Shown: positions 9,370 to 18,588, numbered from the stretch's first letter. The stretch is DNA of 47,692 nucleotides from Streptococcus hillyeri (GCF_003686955.1 NZ_RCVM01000016.1:1-47692), one strand, 5' to 3'. Notes: generated from the sequence alone by a model not told the origin. Translations and numbers: made by a program.

Positions 9370-10620
9370 TTATTCTCTAATCTGTCCTTGACCATTGATA
9401 TAGAATTTTGTAGATGTCAAAGCCTCTAACCCCATTGGTCCACGCGCATGCATTTTTTGCGTTGAAATACCGATTTCAGCGCCAAGGCCAAAGACAAAGC
9501 CATCGGTAAAACGAGTTGAGGCATTGACATAAACCGCTGCCGCATCCACTTGGTCTTGGAATTTCTCGGCTGCCACAAGGTCACGAGTCACGATGGCTTC
9601 TGAGTGCGATGACGTATAGGTATTAACCCAAGCAATCGCTTCTTCCAAGTTCGAAACCACCTTGACAGACATGATATAGTCTAAAAACTCTGTGGCATAG
9701 TCTTCTTCTGTTACTGGAACGGCTGTTTTTAAGAGGGCGTATGCCTTCTCATCCGCACGAAATTCAATTGGCTGTACCTGATTAGCCGCCTCTTCCAACA
9801 TTGGCAAAAACTGCTCTGCTATTTTTTCATGGACCACTAAAGATTCTGCCGCGTTACACACACTTGGACGCTGGATTTTGGCATTAAGGACAATCTTCGT
9901 CGCCATTTCTAAATCAGCAAACTCATCCACGTAAATGTGACAATTCCCAACGCCAGTCTCAATCACTGGCACTTTTGATTTTTCTTTAACCGTTTGAATC
10001 AATTTGGCACCACCACGTGGAATCAACAGGTCAACATAATCAACTGCCTGCATCAAGTTTTCTGCAACAGCGTGCGAAGTATCTTCAACCAACTGAACCA
10101 CATCAGGATTGACACCGCCATCTGCTAGCGCCTGACGAATGACCGATACTAGGGCTTTATTTGAGTTAATAGCATCACGTCCACCACGTAAGATAATAGC
10201 ATTGTTGGTCTTGAAGGCGAGCGAGAAAGCATCTACAGAGACATTGGGACGACTTTCGAAAATCATGGCAATCACCCCTAAAGGCACTCGTTTCTGAACA
10301 ATCTTTAAACCATCCAAATTCGTATAGCCACGTACCACCTGACCAATCGGGTCTTCCAAATCGGCTACCTGACGAACCCCTTCTGCAATTCCTTCAATTC
10401 GTTCAGGTGTCAAACGAAGGCGATCTGTCATAATCTCGGAAATCCCATTTTCTTTAGCTTGTGCCAAATCCTTAGCATTTTCCGTCAAAAGTAGCGCTGT
10501 TTCACTGACTAAACGCTTGGTTACCAAGGTTAGGAGAGCATTTTTTTCACTGGTGGAAAGGCTGAGCAAGTCACGCGCTGCCTTTTTAGCTTGTTTTCCT
10601 AAAGTTTCAATATAGGTCAT
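9370..10620 (-). CDS. proA: Glutamate-5-semialdehyde dehydrogenase ProA
   Basis: This NADPH-dependent enzyme reduces gamma-glutamyl phosphate to glutamate-5-semialdehyde, the second step of proline synthesis. At 416 residues it has the usual length. It carries the aldehyde-dehydrogenase-like fold with the catalytic cysteine in [11 protein letters not shown], the segment [20 protein letters not shown], and the C-terminal stretch [16 protein letters not shown] typical of ProA. Its ATG lies nine bases behind the proB stop, so the two enzymes are made together and can channel the unstable acyl phosphate. Confidence 0.96.
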   Translation of the reverse strand: MTYIETLGKQAKKAARDLLSLSTSEKNALLTLVTKRLVSETALLLTENAKDLAQAKENGISEIMTDRLRLTPERIEGIAEGVRQVADLEDPIGQVVRGYTNLDGLKIVQKRVPLGVIAMIFESRPNVSVDAFSLAFKTNNAIILRGGRDAINSNKALVSVIRQALADGGVNPDVVQLVEDTSHAVAENLMQAVDYVDLLIPRGGAKLIQTVKEKSKVPVIETGVGNCHIYVDEFADLEMATKIVLNAKIQRPSVCNAAESLVVHEKIAEQFLPMLEEAANQVQPIEFRADEKAYALLKTAVPVTEEDYATEFLDYIMSVKVVSNLEEAIAWVNTYTSSHSEAIVTRDLVAAEKFQDQVDAAAVYVNASTRFTDGFVFGLGAEIGISTQKMHARGPMGLEALTSTKFYINGQGQIRE

Positions 10621-10629
10621 ACTCTTTCC

Positions 10630-11430
10630 TCACTTCTGACTAAACAATGTTCCTAGGTGTTCGCCATCTAGAACACGCAAAATATCACGCGGATTGGCAC
10701 CATTCATCAATACCATCTGCCCATCATTTTCAAAGACAATTTGTGCTGATTGGATTTTAGAAAGCATACCGCCTGTTCCAAACTTAGAACCGGCGCCACC
10801 AGCAGAAGCTAAAATCTCTTCTGTGATTTCAGGAACATGGTTACGCAACTTAGCATCGTCATAAATCGTCGGATTTTTATCGAACAACCCATCAATATCT
10901 GACAGCATAATCAATAAGTCTGCCTTCGTGATGCTAGCCACAATAGCTGATAAACGGTCATTGTCTCCAAACTTAGTCTGATGGTCCATTTCATCAATGC
11001 TGACCGCATCGTTTTCATTGACAATAGGGACTATTCCCATGCTAAATAGACTTTCAAAAGCATTGGTAACATTGGCTAAACTCTCAGGAAATTCTACCAC
11101 ATCACGTGTCAATAAAATTTGAGACACATTGGTCTGGTAGTGGGCAAAAATCTGAGAATAAAGGCTCATCATCGCCACCTGCCCCACACTAGATACTGCT
11201 TGTTGCTCTGCCATTTCGCTAGGACGCTTAGCAAGTCCTAAAACATCTAAGCCAAATCCCATCGCACCAGATGAAACGAGAACAACTTCCATTCCCTTAT
11301 TCATCAAACTAGCAATAACAAAAGCCAACTGATCAATTTTTTCAAGGTTAATCTTTCCTGTTGGTAAGACTAAAGAACTTGTTCCAATCTTAATAACAAG
11401 TCTTTTTACGGTTTTAAAATCTCTTTTCAT
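10630..11430 (-). CDS. proB: Glutamate 5-kinase ProB
   Basis: First step of proline synthesis: ATP-dependent phosphorylation of glutamate. The amino-acid kinase fold is evident from [15 protein letters not shown] near the N-terminus, [28 protein letters not shown], the nucleotide loop [13 protein letters not shown] and [12 protein letters not shown]. No PUA domain follows, giving a short form of 266 residues as in related streptococci. I start at ATG 11430 (MKRDFKTV). An ATG three codons earlier overlaps the -10 hexamer. The chosen ATG has no Shine-Dalgarno sequence and lies seven bases after TATAAT, so it too may be leaderless. proA follows in the same operon. Confidence 0.94.
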   Translation of the reverse strand: MKRDFKTVKRLVIKIGTSSLVLPTGKINLEKIDQLAFVIASLMNKGMEVVLVSSGAMGFGLDVLGLAKRPSEMAEQQAVSSVGQVAMMSLYSQIFAHYQTNVSQILLTRDVVEFPESLANVTNAFESLFSMGIVPIVNENDAVSIDEMDHQTKFGDNDRLSAIVASITKADLLIMLSDIDGLFDKNPTIYDDAKLRNHVPEITEEILASAGGAGSKFGTGGMLSKIQSAQIVFENDGQMVLMNGANPRDILRVLDGEHLGTLFSQK

Positions 11431-11437
11431 AGTCAAC

Positions 11438-11470
11438 ATTATACACTAAAAACCGTGCCAACGCACGGTT
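11438..11470 (-). promoter_or_regulatory. Terminator of the PepSY gene merged with the proB promoter
   Basis: AACCGTGC-GTTG-GCACGGTT (11451-11470) plus a short T-run ends the upstream lipoprotein gene on the minus strand. The T-run leads straight into TATAAT at 11438-11443, seven bases before the proB ATG. No convincing -35 is present because the region is taken up by the hairpin. Confidence 0.5.
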
Positions 11471-11480
11471 TTCTGTCATA

Positions 11481-11876
11481 TTAGTCATTAACGTTTTCTT
11501 GACTTTGTTCCAAAACATTACCTGAATCAGCATCAATAGAATAGCTGTATTCTGTAGTATCTTTGACAAACTCAATATCATAGCTATGTGGCATGTCATC
11601 AAAATCTTGCTCAACTGTCAAATTGATAACTTCCTCTTGCTTTAGGCCGGCTGCTTCAAGAGCTCTTTTCACAGCATCTTCTTGAGAAATAGCAGGGCTA
11701 TAGGCACCAGCTTGTCCAGTCGTTTGTGTGCTTGTTTCTGAAGCACTTTGTGAAGTCTGTTGAGTGGTACTCTGCTGTACAGCTACCTCATCTTTATCAT
11801 CATCAAAATCACAAGCAACTAAAGTCAAAGTAGTTAAAGCTGCTAAACCAAATAAACTCAATTTTTTCAAAGTCAT
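11481..11876 (-). CDS. PepSY-domain lipoprotein
   Basis: A 131-residue exported protein. The signal ends in the lipobox LVAC, followed by an acidic DFDDDKDE stretch and a low-complexity linker of Q, T and S. The C-terminal 65 residues form one PepSY domain, with SQEDAVKRALEAAGL at the start and YSIDADSGNVLEQ at the end. PepSY domains are small extracytoplasmic modules often linked to peptidase inhibition or ligand sensing; the target here is unknown. It would be membrane-anchored on the outer face. It lies upstream of proB but is separated from it by a terminator, so it is probably transcribed alone. Confidence 0.8.
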   Translation of the reverse strand: MTLKKLSLFGLAALTTLTLVACDFDDDKDEVAVQQSTTQQTSQSASETSTQTTGQAGAYSPAISQEDAVKRALEAAGLKQEEVINLTVEQDFDDMPHSYDIEFVKDTTEYSYSIDADSGNVLEQSQENVND

Positions 11877-11959
11877 ATTAATACTCCAATCTTAGATTAA
11901 AGTCATCTTATCATATCAAAACTTTCAAAGTCAAAAAATCTGTTCATGACTAATCTTCG

Positions 11960-11989
11960 TTTAAGTTTTCGTTAAGAAAAGGATAGAAT
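11960..11989 (+). promoter_or_regulatory. Direct-repeat box resembling a CiaR site
   Basis: TTTAAG (11960-11965), five bases, GTTAAG (11971-11976), then a weak -10 TAGAAT (11984-11989). The half-sites are 11 bp apart, as OmpR-family regulators require, and one half matches the streptococcal CiaR motif fully, the other at five of six. No small RNA terminator was found behind it, so its product is unclear. Confidence 0.3.
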
Positions 11990-12019
11990 TAGATATATGC
12001 TTTATTTTTGAATTAAATA

Positions 12020-12091
12020 TTGACTTTATAATGCATTAGTTTTATAATTTATTCAAGTAATTACTTTATTTAAAACTTTAATTATTACTTG
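12020..12091 (+). promoter_or_regulatory. Promoter and inverted-repeat operator of the MFS/ArsR operon
   Basis: TTGACT (12020-12025), a 17-base spacer, then TATAAT (12043-12048). Behind it a perfect 8-bp inverted repeat, CAAGTAAT (12054-12061) with ATTACTTG (12084-12091), spans the probable start of transcription and touches the Shine-Dalgarno GAGG. Its position suits autoregulation by the winged-helix protein encoded downstream. Confidence 0.6.
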
Positions 12092-12101
12092 AGGTGTTTT
12101 T

Positions 12102-13355
12102 ATGAAAAAGATTTTTGCCAACAAAACTTATTTAGCGGTTATTGCCTCTGATCTTCTGTCAAATTTTGGAGATACTCTTTATTACATGGCTCTGATGAAC
12201 TATGTCTTATTTCTTCCAAATCCTAATTTTGCTTTATCTATTATTACCTTATCAGAAACCCTTCCTACCTTTAGTCGTCTCATAACAGGTTTTTGGTCTG
12301 ATAAAACCAAAGATAAATTAAAGGCTATTCAATTAACATTAGTTTTTCGTATTACTATTTACACGATTCTAGGCTTTATCATGACCTTTGAACCAGCTTT
12401 ATGGATTGTCATCGTGGCGGCTATCTTTAATTTTTTCTCTGATGTCGCGGGACAATATGAGAATGGTCTTTACATCCCTATTAGTTTAAGAATTATTCCT
12501 AACGAAGCCAGAGCAGAATACATGGGATTTAGCCAAAGTTTAGGATTAACAACCAATCTCTTATTTCAATCTGCTGGTGCCTTATTTATTACGATGATGA
12601 GTTTTTCCCAGTTAGCCTTTGTCAATGCTGCGACATTTGCAGTATCTCTTCTCATGTACACAATCATTAAACCTCGTATTGCTCAGCTTTTTGTCCAAAA
12701 ACCTCTAGAAACCTCTGAAAACAAAAGGTCTGGTAATATTTTCAAAGATATGTGGCAAAGCTTGAAGCTAACTCTGTCAGAAATGGCTGCTATTCCTGAC
12801 TTAAAAGCCTGTATGATTATTGTCCCTGTCCTAAATGGGCTAGGTGCTGTTCTAATCACATTGTTGACCCTTATTATGAGTCATAATAAAGAGTTTATAA
12901 TCTTTAATGCAGCTACAACCTTAGCAATTTTTCAAACCACTAATATTATCGGCATGATTCTAGGGGGAATTTTAAGTATGAATCTCCTAAAAAATCTTTC
13001 TATTTCTCACACCCTACAAGTGGCTTCCGCGCTGTTTTCTGCTCTTATTTTTGCTTATTATCTTCAGAATATCTGGCTCATTCTCATTTTCCTTATTCCT
13101 ATAGGAATCATTTCGGGTGCTATCAATCCTAAACTAAACACCCTAATTTACACTAGAATCTCTGAGAATAAAATTGCTACTGTGTCTGCTGGCATTTATA
13201 CCTGGTTTACTACGGGGATTGTAATCACACGATTACTGATGTCAGGACTGATGTTATTTCTTTCGGTAAAATGGCTGACGCTTCTTCTTTTCTTGCTCAG
13301 TCTAGGACTTTTAGGTTATACTATTAATGACTTTATCAGAAAGAAAGTAATATAA
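12102..13355 (+). CDS. MFS transporter, probable drug or metabolite exporter
   Basis: The 417 residues contain about twelve hydrophobic segments with the two-halves layout of the major facilitator superfamily. The N-terminal sequence DLLSNFGDTLYYMALMNYVL resembles the start of MFS drug exporters, and FWSDKTKDK fits the loop between helices 2 and 3. No substrate-specific motif was recognised. The stop codon overlaps the ATG of the regulator gene (TAATG), which implies coupled expression. The pair is flanked by its own promoter and by the 6S RNA gene. The likely job is export of a compound sensed by the partner protein. Confidence 0.8.
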   Translation: MKKIFANKTYLAVIASDLLSNFGDTLYYMALMNYVLFLPNPNFALSIITLSETLPTFSRLITGFWSDKTKDKLKAIQLTLVFRITIYTILGFIMTFEPALWIVIVAAIFNFFSDVAGQYENGLYIPISLRIIPNEARAEYMGFSQSLGLTTNLLFQSAGALFITMMSFSQLAFVNAATFAVSLLMYTIIKPRIAQLFVQKPLETSENKRSGNIFKDMWQSLKLTLSEMAAIPDLKACMIIVPVLNGLGAVLITLLTLIMSHNKEFIIFNAATTLAIFQTTNIIGMILGGILSMNLLKNLSISHTLQVASALFSALIFAYYLQNIWLILIFLIPIGIISGAINPKLNTLIYTRISENKIATVSAGIYTWFTTGIVITRLLMSGLMLFLSVKWLTLLLFLLSLGLLGYTINDFIRKKVI

Positions 13356-14392
13356 TGGATATTTTTATCAGTAAACATCAAAGTAAAATCATGGATTTTC
13401 TTTGGCTACCAAGCATCAGCTACTTCGATCCTAGTCAAATTGATCTAACATTTGAAGAACGTCAAACTTTTCAAGAGGTGTTTAATGATTTTGAAACCAT
13501 CAAAAAAATATTAGAGCCCTATACACCACGTCTTCACAAATTTTACCGCGGAGCAAACCATGGCCATATTATAGATAGTATTTACCGCTATCTATTAGAA
13601 GAAGGCCACGACCCTAAAACAATGGAAGAACTTTATCCACTTGTTTTAGCGGTTTCAGAAGAAAAAATCCGCTCCCTTTTACTAAATCTTATCGCACCTG
13701 AAGGCCAAGTCATCGAAACCGAGGAAGATCTTCTTAACCTCTTAGAGGATGACATGATAAAAGAGAGTACCAAATGGCGCGTCTTTTGGTCATATCATCA
13801 CCCTAAAGAAACCGTCGAAGGCATGGTTGACCTCTACAAAGAGCTTATCCCTCTCTATCAACCGTTTTATGAAAAATACGAAAAAGAGGTGCTAGAGACA
13901 ATCAATCAGCTTGACATTATGGAACTTTTTAGCGACTCTATTTTTGATATCAAAAAATACCTCTCAAAAAGTCAAAAATCTGCCCTAAAAGTTTTTGTCA
14001 CTTCACCACTACATCTCAGTCACATCATTACTACAGATGAGTTAGACTTAGAAAAACCTATCTACGTCTATACTTACGCCAGAGCAGAAATCATTCTCAA
14101 AGGACGACAACAACACAATCTCAGCAAAGACACTTTGGATTTGGCCATCAAGTCTCTAGCTGATCCCGTTCGTTATGATATTTTAAATATCGTCTCTCAC
14201 TCAACAATGAAAAATAAAGAAATAGCTGCACAGCTAGGCATCACTCCCGCTAACGTATCTTTCCACATCCAAAAACTGCTCAATGCTGGATTGCTCAGCT
14301 TTGCTATTGATAAAGACGAAGCCCGCTATAGGCTCAATAAAGCTTTCATGGCGCAATGTCTTGAGAAAATCAAGTCTGATTTTGACTTATAA
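13355..14392 (+). CDS. ArsR-type winged-helix regulator with a large N-terminal domain
   Basis: The DNA-binding part is at the C-terminus: LADPVRYDILNIVSHSTM, KNKEIAAQLGITPANVSFHI and KLLNAGLLSF make a typical ArsR winged helix over the last 80 of 345 residues. The first 260 residues are not like a classical ArsR protein. They are mostly helical and acidic, lack a CxC metal motif, and probably form a ligand-sensing or dimerisation module. Translation starts inside the MFS stop codon. I infer that it controls its own operon through the inverted repeat at 12054-12091. The ligand is unknown. Confidence 0.75.
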   Translation: MDIFISKHQSKIMDFLWLPSISYFDPSQIDLTFEERQTFQEVFNDFETIKKILEPYTPRLHKFYRGANHGHIIDSIYRYLLEEGHDPKTMEELYPLVLAVSEEKIRSLLLNLIAPEGQVIETEEDLLNLLEDDMIKESTKWRVFWSYHHPKETVEGMVDLYKELIPLYQPFYEKYEKEVLETINQLDIMELFSDSIFDIKKYLSKSQKSALKVFVTSPLHLSHIITTDELDLEKPIYVYTYARAEIILKGRQQHNLSKDTLDLAIKSLADPVRYDILNIVSHSTMKNKEIAAQLGITPANVSFHIQKLLNAGLLSFAIDKDEARYRLNKAFMAQCLEKIKSDFDL

Positions 14393-14422
14393 CAAGCGTT
14401 TTCAAAAATTTTAAAAATGCCC

Positions 14423-14450
14423 TTGAAATTTTTCTAAAAAGTGGTATCAT
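14423..14450 (+). promoter_or_regulatory. Promoter of the 6S RNA gene
   Basis: TTGAAA (14423-14428), 16 bases, and an extended TGG-TATCAT (14445-14450), with the RNA expected to start near 14458. Confidence 0.6.
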
Positions 14451-14457
14451 AATGGTA

Positions 14458-14652
14458 CAGAAATATTGCTGTGGCATACGAATTCACATCAATGTGTTGA
14501 CCGACTATTTTTTGTATTTTTAGGGAAACAAAAGTCTTCCTCCAGTATGTAGGCCGTTTCACGCGGAAACAACTAAGGAGGAGCGAGTTGCCCACCTGCT
14601 TTATTGCGCGGGTTCAATACAAAACGTGAATCACCGGTGCCAATACAGCTTT
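14458..14652 (+). ncRNA. ssrS: 6S RNA
   Basis: The segment folds into one long closed rod: GCTGT and GGCA near the 5' end pair with TGCC and ACAGC near 14635-14649, leaving a large internal bubble. Inside are CTTCCTCC facing GGAGGAG and other conserved helices. It stands directly before tRNA-Lys, a position I recall for streptococcal ssrS. 6S RNA mimics an open promoter and sequesters the sigma-A RNA polymerase in stationary phase. The ends are approximate. The identification rests on shape, location and remembered streptococcal sequence rather than on a covariance search. Confidence 0.75.
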
Positions 14653-14655
14653 CTT

Positions 14656-14728
14656 GCCTCCTTAGCTCAGTTGGTAGAGCAGTAGACTCTTAATCTATGG
14701 GTCACAGGTTCGAGCCCTGTAGGGGGTA
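14656..14728 (+). tRNA. tRNA-Lys (anticodon CTT)
   Basis: A cloverleaf of 73 bases. The D-arm is AGCTCAGTTGGTAGAGC. The anticodon stem GTAGA/TCTAT encloses the loop CTCTTAA, so the anticodon is CTT. The T-arm is ACAGG-TTCGAGC-CCTGT. The acceptor stem pairs GCCTCCT with AGGGGGT and includes two G-U pairs, one of them at the terminal 1-72 position. CCA is not encoded. It probably shares the 6S transcript and is followed by a hairpin terminator. Confidence 0.95.
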
Positions 14729-14744
14729 TATGATTCAACAGTCT

Positions 14745-14770
14745 AAAGCCTTGATTTATAAGGCTTTTTT
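14745..14770 (+). terminator. Terminator behind tRNA-Lys
   Basis: AAAGCCTT and AAGGCTTT form an 8-bp stem around a short AT-rich loop, followed by TTT. Confidence 0.8.
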
Positions 14771-14805
14771 CTTTGTCTAGTGGTATTTTGTTCTAGATTT
14801 GTTCT

Positions 14806-14854
14806 TGTAGGGGGTAAATAAAGTAAAAAACCCACTATAGTGTAAGGCTTTTTT
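14806..14854 (+). repeat. Diverged second copy of the tRNA-Lys 3' end and its terminator arm
   Basis: TGTAGGGGGTA at 14806-14816 repeats the tRNA 3' end at 14718-14728. TAAGGCTTTTTT at 14843-14854 repeats the terminator arm at 14759-14770. The offsets are 88 and 84 bases, so a block of about 50 bases seems duplicated with divergence between its ends. It also contains a CACTATAGTG palindrome of unknown meaning. Confidence 0.5.
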
Positions 14855-14878
14855 TCGTATTCTAAGGGAGATATTAAC

Positions 14879-15316
14879 ATGAAAATCATTGAATACCAAG
14901 ACTCTTATCGAGACGACCTTATCTTTATGATACTAGAAGCCAAAGATGCTCTAGGAAGAATTCCAAGTATCAACCCTGATTTATTATCCATTAAAACCTC
15001 TTACCAAGATAAGAGCGATCACTTCTGGTTGGGAATTGATGAGAAAAATAGGGTCATCGGATCCATCGCTTATTCATCTCTTCCAAATTCCTCAGAAGTT
15101 TTTCTACACCGCCTATTTGTTAAACCTCGTTTGAAAAATCAAGGTTTAGGGAGTCAATTACTTCGCTTCGCAGAAAAACACTTAATTGCAGAAGGTAAAA
15201 CAGCTATTCATGTCCACCTTGGACAACCTAAAGAAGACTGGAGAGCCTCTTATTCCTTTTACCCCAAGCATGGCTATATTTTTTACGATGATACTCATCT
15301 GATTAAAATCTTATAA
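14879..15316 (+). CDS. GNAT-family N-acetyltransferase
   Basis: A protein of 145 residues with the acetyl-CoA-binding core of the GNAT fold. Strand four ends in VFLHRLFVKPRLKNQ, followed by the pyrophosphate loop NQGLGSQLL and helix RFAEKHLIAE. The C-terminal YSFYPKHGYIFYDDTHLIKI fits the last strands. Such enzymes acetylate amines on small molecules or protein N-termini; the substrate is not deducible. A clear AAGGGAG lies about eight bases before the ATG. The gene stands alone between the tRNA and a bidirectional terminator. Confidence 0.8.
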   Translation: MKIIEYQDSYRDDLIFMILEAKDALGRIPSINPDLLSIKTSYQDKSDHFWLGIDEKNRVIGSIAYSSLPNSSEVFLHRLFVKPRLKNQGLGSQLLRFAEKHLIAEGKTAIHVHLGQPKEDWRASYSFYPKHGYIFYDDTHLIKIL

Positions 15317-15330
15317 TATGACACACAAAA

Positions 15331-15373
15331 AACTCCTAGAATCTTGTTACTTAAAACGAGTAGTCTAGGAGTT
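15331..15373 (+). terminator. Terminator of the GNAT gene
   Basis: AACTCCTAGA (15331-15340) and TCTAGGAGTT (15364-15373) are a perfect 10-bp inverted repeat around a 23-base loop, followed by TTT on the plus strand and preceded by an A-run. It may therefore also work for transcripts from the right. Confidence 0.75.
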
Positions 15374-15524
15374 TTTATGCTAAACAGTAAGTCTTTTACT
15401 ATATTATACTTAATTTATTTCAGAAATCTGAAATTGTGAACTTTACACTATAGAAATTTAACCAGATTTATAATTTATATTGAAACTAAAATCCTGTTCA
15501 GAAACAATATTCACAAGTTAAAAA

Positions 15525-15710
15525 TTTTAGCGCCAGCTTAAAATGCGACCACAAAATCGCTCAAAACAGACAGTTGCCACCGTGGTAAAAAGACGATTGA
15601 CTATATTCTGTCAATCGTCGAGGGTATTTTCAAGACCTTAGGCTTGAAAATAAGCAATGGAACTCCGTTAGGAGGTCGCTTGCGTCCCTACCACATAAGG
15701 CTAACTGTCC
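15525..15710. other. Highly structured non-coding segment between the GNAT gene and uvrA
   Basis: Paired elements are packed together. An outer stem joins GACAGTT-GCC (15569-15578) with GGC-T-AACTGTC (15699-15709), and a second joins GTGGTA (15582-15587) with TACCAC (15689-15694). Inside lie two perfect 10-bp hairpins (15592-15601 with 15610-15619; 15625-15634 with 15643-15652) and a CTCC/GGAG hairpin (15663-15674). A smaller GCGA/TCGC hairpin lies just outside. This is a multibranched RNA-like or miniature-element-like layout. No coding frame, family or transposase was recognised, and the active strand is uncertain. Confidence 0.55.
15587..15619 (-). terminator. Probable uvrA terminator inside the structured segment
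   Basis: On the minus strand GACGATTGAC and GTCAATCGTC form a perfect 10-bp stem with an 8-base loop, followed directly by five T. It lies about 140 bases behind the uvrA stop. No closer terminator was seen. Confidence 0.65.
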
Positions 15711-15756
15711 AAAAAATTATGAATACAAGTTATCAAATTTTGATTTTATATGAGTA

Positions 15757-18588
15757 TTAGTTCAAATGCAATTTGGGTTTCAAATATTGTCCTGTATAGC
15801 TTTCATTGACTTGTGCGACTTCTTCTGGTGTTCCTGTGGCAACGATTGTTCCACCTCCGACACCGCCTTCTGGACCAAGGTCAATGATATGGTCTGCCGT
15901 CTTAATCACATCAAGGTTATGTTCAATGACAAGAACGGTATTTCCCTCATCAACAAAACGTTCCAATACCTTAATGAGACGAGCAATGTCATCCGTATGA
16001 AGTCCTGTCGTTGGTTCATCCAAAATGTAGAAGGATTTCCCTGTTGAACGCTTGTGGAGCTCACTAGCCAATTTCATGCGCTGCGCTTCTCCTCCTGAAA
16101 GAGTAGTAGCTGGTTGTCCCAAAGTAACGTAACCTAGTCCAACATCCTTAATGGTTTGAACCTTACGAGCAATTTTAGGAATGGCCGCAAAGAATTCTAC
16201 CGCATCATCAACAGTCATATCAAGGATTTCCGCAATATTTTTATCTTTGTAACGTACTTCTAAGGTTTCTGAATTGTAACGTGTGCCATGGCAAACCTCA
16301 CAAGGGACGTAAACATCAGGCAAAAAGTGCATCTCTATCTTGATAATTCCGTCACCTGAACAAGCTTCACAGCGTCCGCCTTTGACATTGAAAGAAAAAC
16401 GCCCTTTTTTATAACCACGAATTTTGGCTTCATTAGTTTGAGCAAAAAGGTCACGAATATCATCAAAGACACCCGTATAAGTCGCAGGATTTGAACGTGG
16501 TGTCCGTCCGATTGGGCTTTGGTCAATATCAATCAAGCGCTCGATATGCTCAATTCCTTCAACAGACTTATATTTACCAGGTTTTTCAGAATTACGATTG
16601 ATTTTCTGAGCAATCACTTTTTTCAAAATACCGTTGACTAGGGTTGATTTTCCTGAACCAGAAACACCCGTAACAGCGACGAATTTACCAAGTGGGAACT
16701 TGACATCAACATTTTTTAAGTTGTTCTCAGAAGCACCTTTGAGCTGAATAAATCGTCCATTTCCAGAACGGCGTTCTAACGGTACTGGAATTTCTTTAGC
16801 TCCAGATAGGTACTGACCTGTGATGGATTTTTTATTTTTAGCCACTTGTTCTGGCGTACCAGAAGCAATGACTTCACCACCAAATTGACCTGCTCCTGGC
16901 CCAATATCAATCAACCAGTCAGCCTGCATCATCGTGTCTTCGTCATGCTCAACAACAATCAAGGTATTGCCTAAATCACGCATTTTTTTGAGGCTTGAAA
17001 TGAGGCGGTCATTATCTCTTTGATGAAGTCCAATAGATGGTTCATCTAAGACATAAAGAACGCCACTAAGATTTGACCCAATCTGTGTTGCCAAGCGAAT
17101 CCGTTGACTCTCACCACCAGATAAGGTACCTGCTGTACGAGATAGGGTCAAATAATTCAACCCAACATTATTGAGGAAGGTCAAACGATCTGTCACTTCT
17201 TTTAAGATAGGCGCTGCGATTTGCTTGTCGTTACCAGCTAATTCTAATTGTTTAACCAGTGCCAAATGATCTTCAATAGACAAATCTGAAATTTCAGCGA
17301 TGTTCAAGCCAGTCTCTCCCCCAACACGGACTGAAAGCGCCGCTTCATTGAGGCGATAGCCGTGGCAAGTCTGACACTTAAGCTCATTCATGTAGGCACG
17401 CATGACATTACGTGTATAATCACTATTGGTCTCGTGGTAGCGACGATTGATATTTGGGACAACTCCCTCAAAAACAATATCAATATCTCTGACACCACCA
17501 AAGTCATTTTCATAATGGAAATGAAACTCACGTTCACCTGAACCGTAAAGGACAAGATTCCTATCACCCTCTGATAACTTTTCCCATGGCGTATCAATGT
17601 CCACACCAAATTGAGTCATGGCCTGCTCTAGCATTGCTGGATAGTAATTCGATGAAATAGGATTCCATGGTTCAATAACACCTTCGCGAAGCGTTTTTTC
17701 AGGATAAGGTATCACCAAATCAAGGTCAACTTCTAGCTTCATCCCAAGACCATCACAGGTAGGACAAGAACCAAAAGGCGCATTAAATGAAAAGAGGCGA
17801 GGCTCAAGCTCTGGCACTGTAAATCCACAGACTGGACAAGAATAGTGCTCAGAATAAAGTAACTCATTACCATCCATCGTGTCAATGATAAGATAACCAT
17901 CTGCGAGACGAAGGGCTGCTTCCACAGAGTCAAAGAGACGTGAGCGAATGCCGTCCTTGTTGACCAAGCGGTCCACCACAACCTCGATATTATGCATTTG
18001 ACTCTTGGACAGTTCAGGAACTTCCGTCACATCGTAAATCTCACCATCAACACGGACACGAACATAACCATCCTTTTGAATTTTCTCAAAAATGGTCTTA
18101 TGTTGCCCTTTTTTGCGTCTCACAATCGGCGCTAAAATCTGCATACGCGTACGCTCTGGTAGCTCCAACACTTCATCCACAATTTGCTCCACAGATGATG
18201 CCGCAATTGCCCCGTGCCCATTCACACAGTAAGGAACTCCCACACGCGCATAAAGCAAACGAAGATAATCATTGATTTCGGTCGCTGTTCCTACCGTCGA
18301 GCGAGGATTTTTACTGGTTGTTTTTTGGTCAATGGAAATAGCAGGGCTAAGACCATCAATCGAATCCACATCCGGTTTTTCCATATTTCCCAAAAACTGA
18401 CGGGCATAGGCTGATAAACTCTCAACATAACGACGTTGCCCCTCAGCATAAATCGTATCAAAAGCCAGCGATGATTTCCCTGAACCTGACAAACCAGTCA
18501 CGACAACCAATTTATCACGCGGAATTTCAACATCAATATTTTTCAAATTATGGGCTCTCGCCCCATGGATTACTAATTTATCTTGCAT
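15757..18588 (-). CDS. uvrA: Excinuclease ABC subunit A (UvrA)
   Basis: UvrA is the damage-recognition ATPase of nucleotide excision repair and loads UvrB at lesions. Both ABC modules are complete: [20 protein letters not shown] and [12 protein letters not shown] as Walker A loops, two signature segments ([13 protein letters not shown] and [13 protein letters not shown]), and two zinc modules (CPVCGF...CPTCDG and CEACSGDG...CEVCHG). From the ATG at 18588 ([17 protein letters not shown], the conserved family start) the protein has 943 residues. A GTG-started extension of 13 residues upstream is possible but not conserved in type. The gene diverges from corA. Confidence 0.97.
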   Translation of the reverse strand: MQDKLVIHGARAHNLKNIDVEIPRDKLVVVTGLSGSGKSSLAFDTIYAEGQRRYVESLSAYARQFLGNMEKPDVDSIDGLSPAISIDQKTTSKNPRSTVGTATEINDYLRLLYARVGVPYCVNGHGAIAASSVEQIVDEVLELPERTRMQILAPIVRRKKGQHKTIFEKIQKDGYVRVRVDGEIYDVTEVPELSKSQMHNIEVVVDRLVNKDGIRSRLFDSVEAALRLADGYLIIDTMDGNELLYSEHYSCPVCGFTVPELEPRLFSFNAPFGSCPTCDGLGMKLEVDLDLVIPYPEKTLREGVIEPWNPISSNYYPAMLEQAMTQFGVDIDTPWEKLSEGDRNLVLYGSGEREFHFHYENDFGGVRDIDIVFEGVVPNINRRYHETNSDYTRNVMRAYMNELKCQTCHGYRLNEAALSVRVGGETGLNIAEISDLSIEDHLALVKQLELAGNDKQIAAPILKEVTDRLTFLNNVGLNYLTLSRTAGTLSGGESQRIRLATQIGSNLSGVLYVLDEPSIGLHQRDNDRLISSLKKMRDLGNTLIVVEHDEDTMMQADWLIDIGPGAGQFGGEVIASGTPEQVAKNKKSITGQYLSGAKEIPVPLERRSGNGRFIQLKGASENNLKNVDVKFPLGKFVAVTGVSGSGKSTLVNGILKKVIAQKINRNSEKPGKYKSVEGIEHIERLIDIDQSPIGRTPRSNPATYTGVFDDIRDLFAQTNEAKIRGYKKGRFSFNVKGGRCEACSGDGIIKIEMHFLPDVYVPCEVCHGTRYNSETLEVRYKDKNIAEILDMTVDDAVEFFAAIPKIARKVQTIKDVGLGYVTLGQPATTLSGGEAQRMKLASELHKRSTGKSFYILDEPTTGLHTDDIARLIKVLERFVDEGNTVLVIEHNLDVIKTADHIIDLGPEGGVGGGTIVATGTPEEVAQVNESYTGQYLKPKLHLN

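Noticed and set aside
15377..15756. CRISPR array or group II intron fragment
   Set aside because: The hairpins are unlike each other and unevenly spaced, so there are no direct repeats with spacers. No domain V-like sequence or reverse transcriptase is present.
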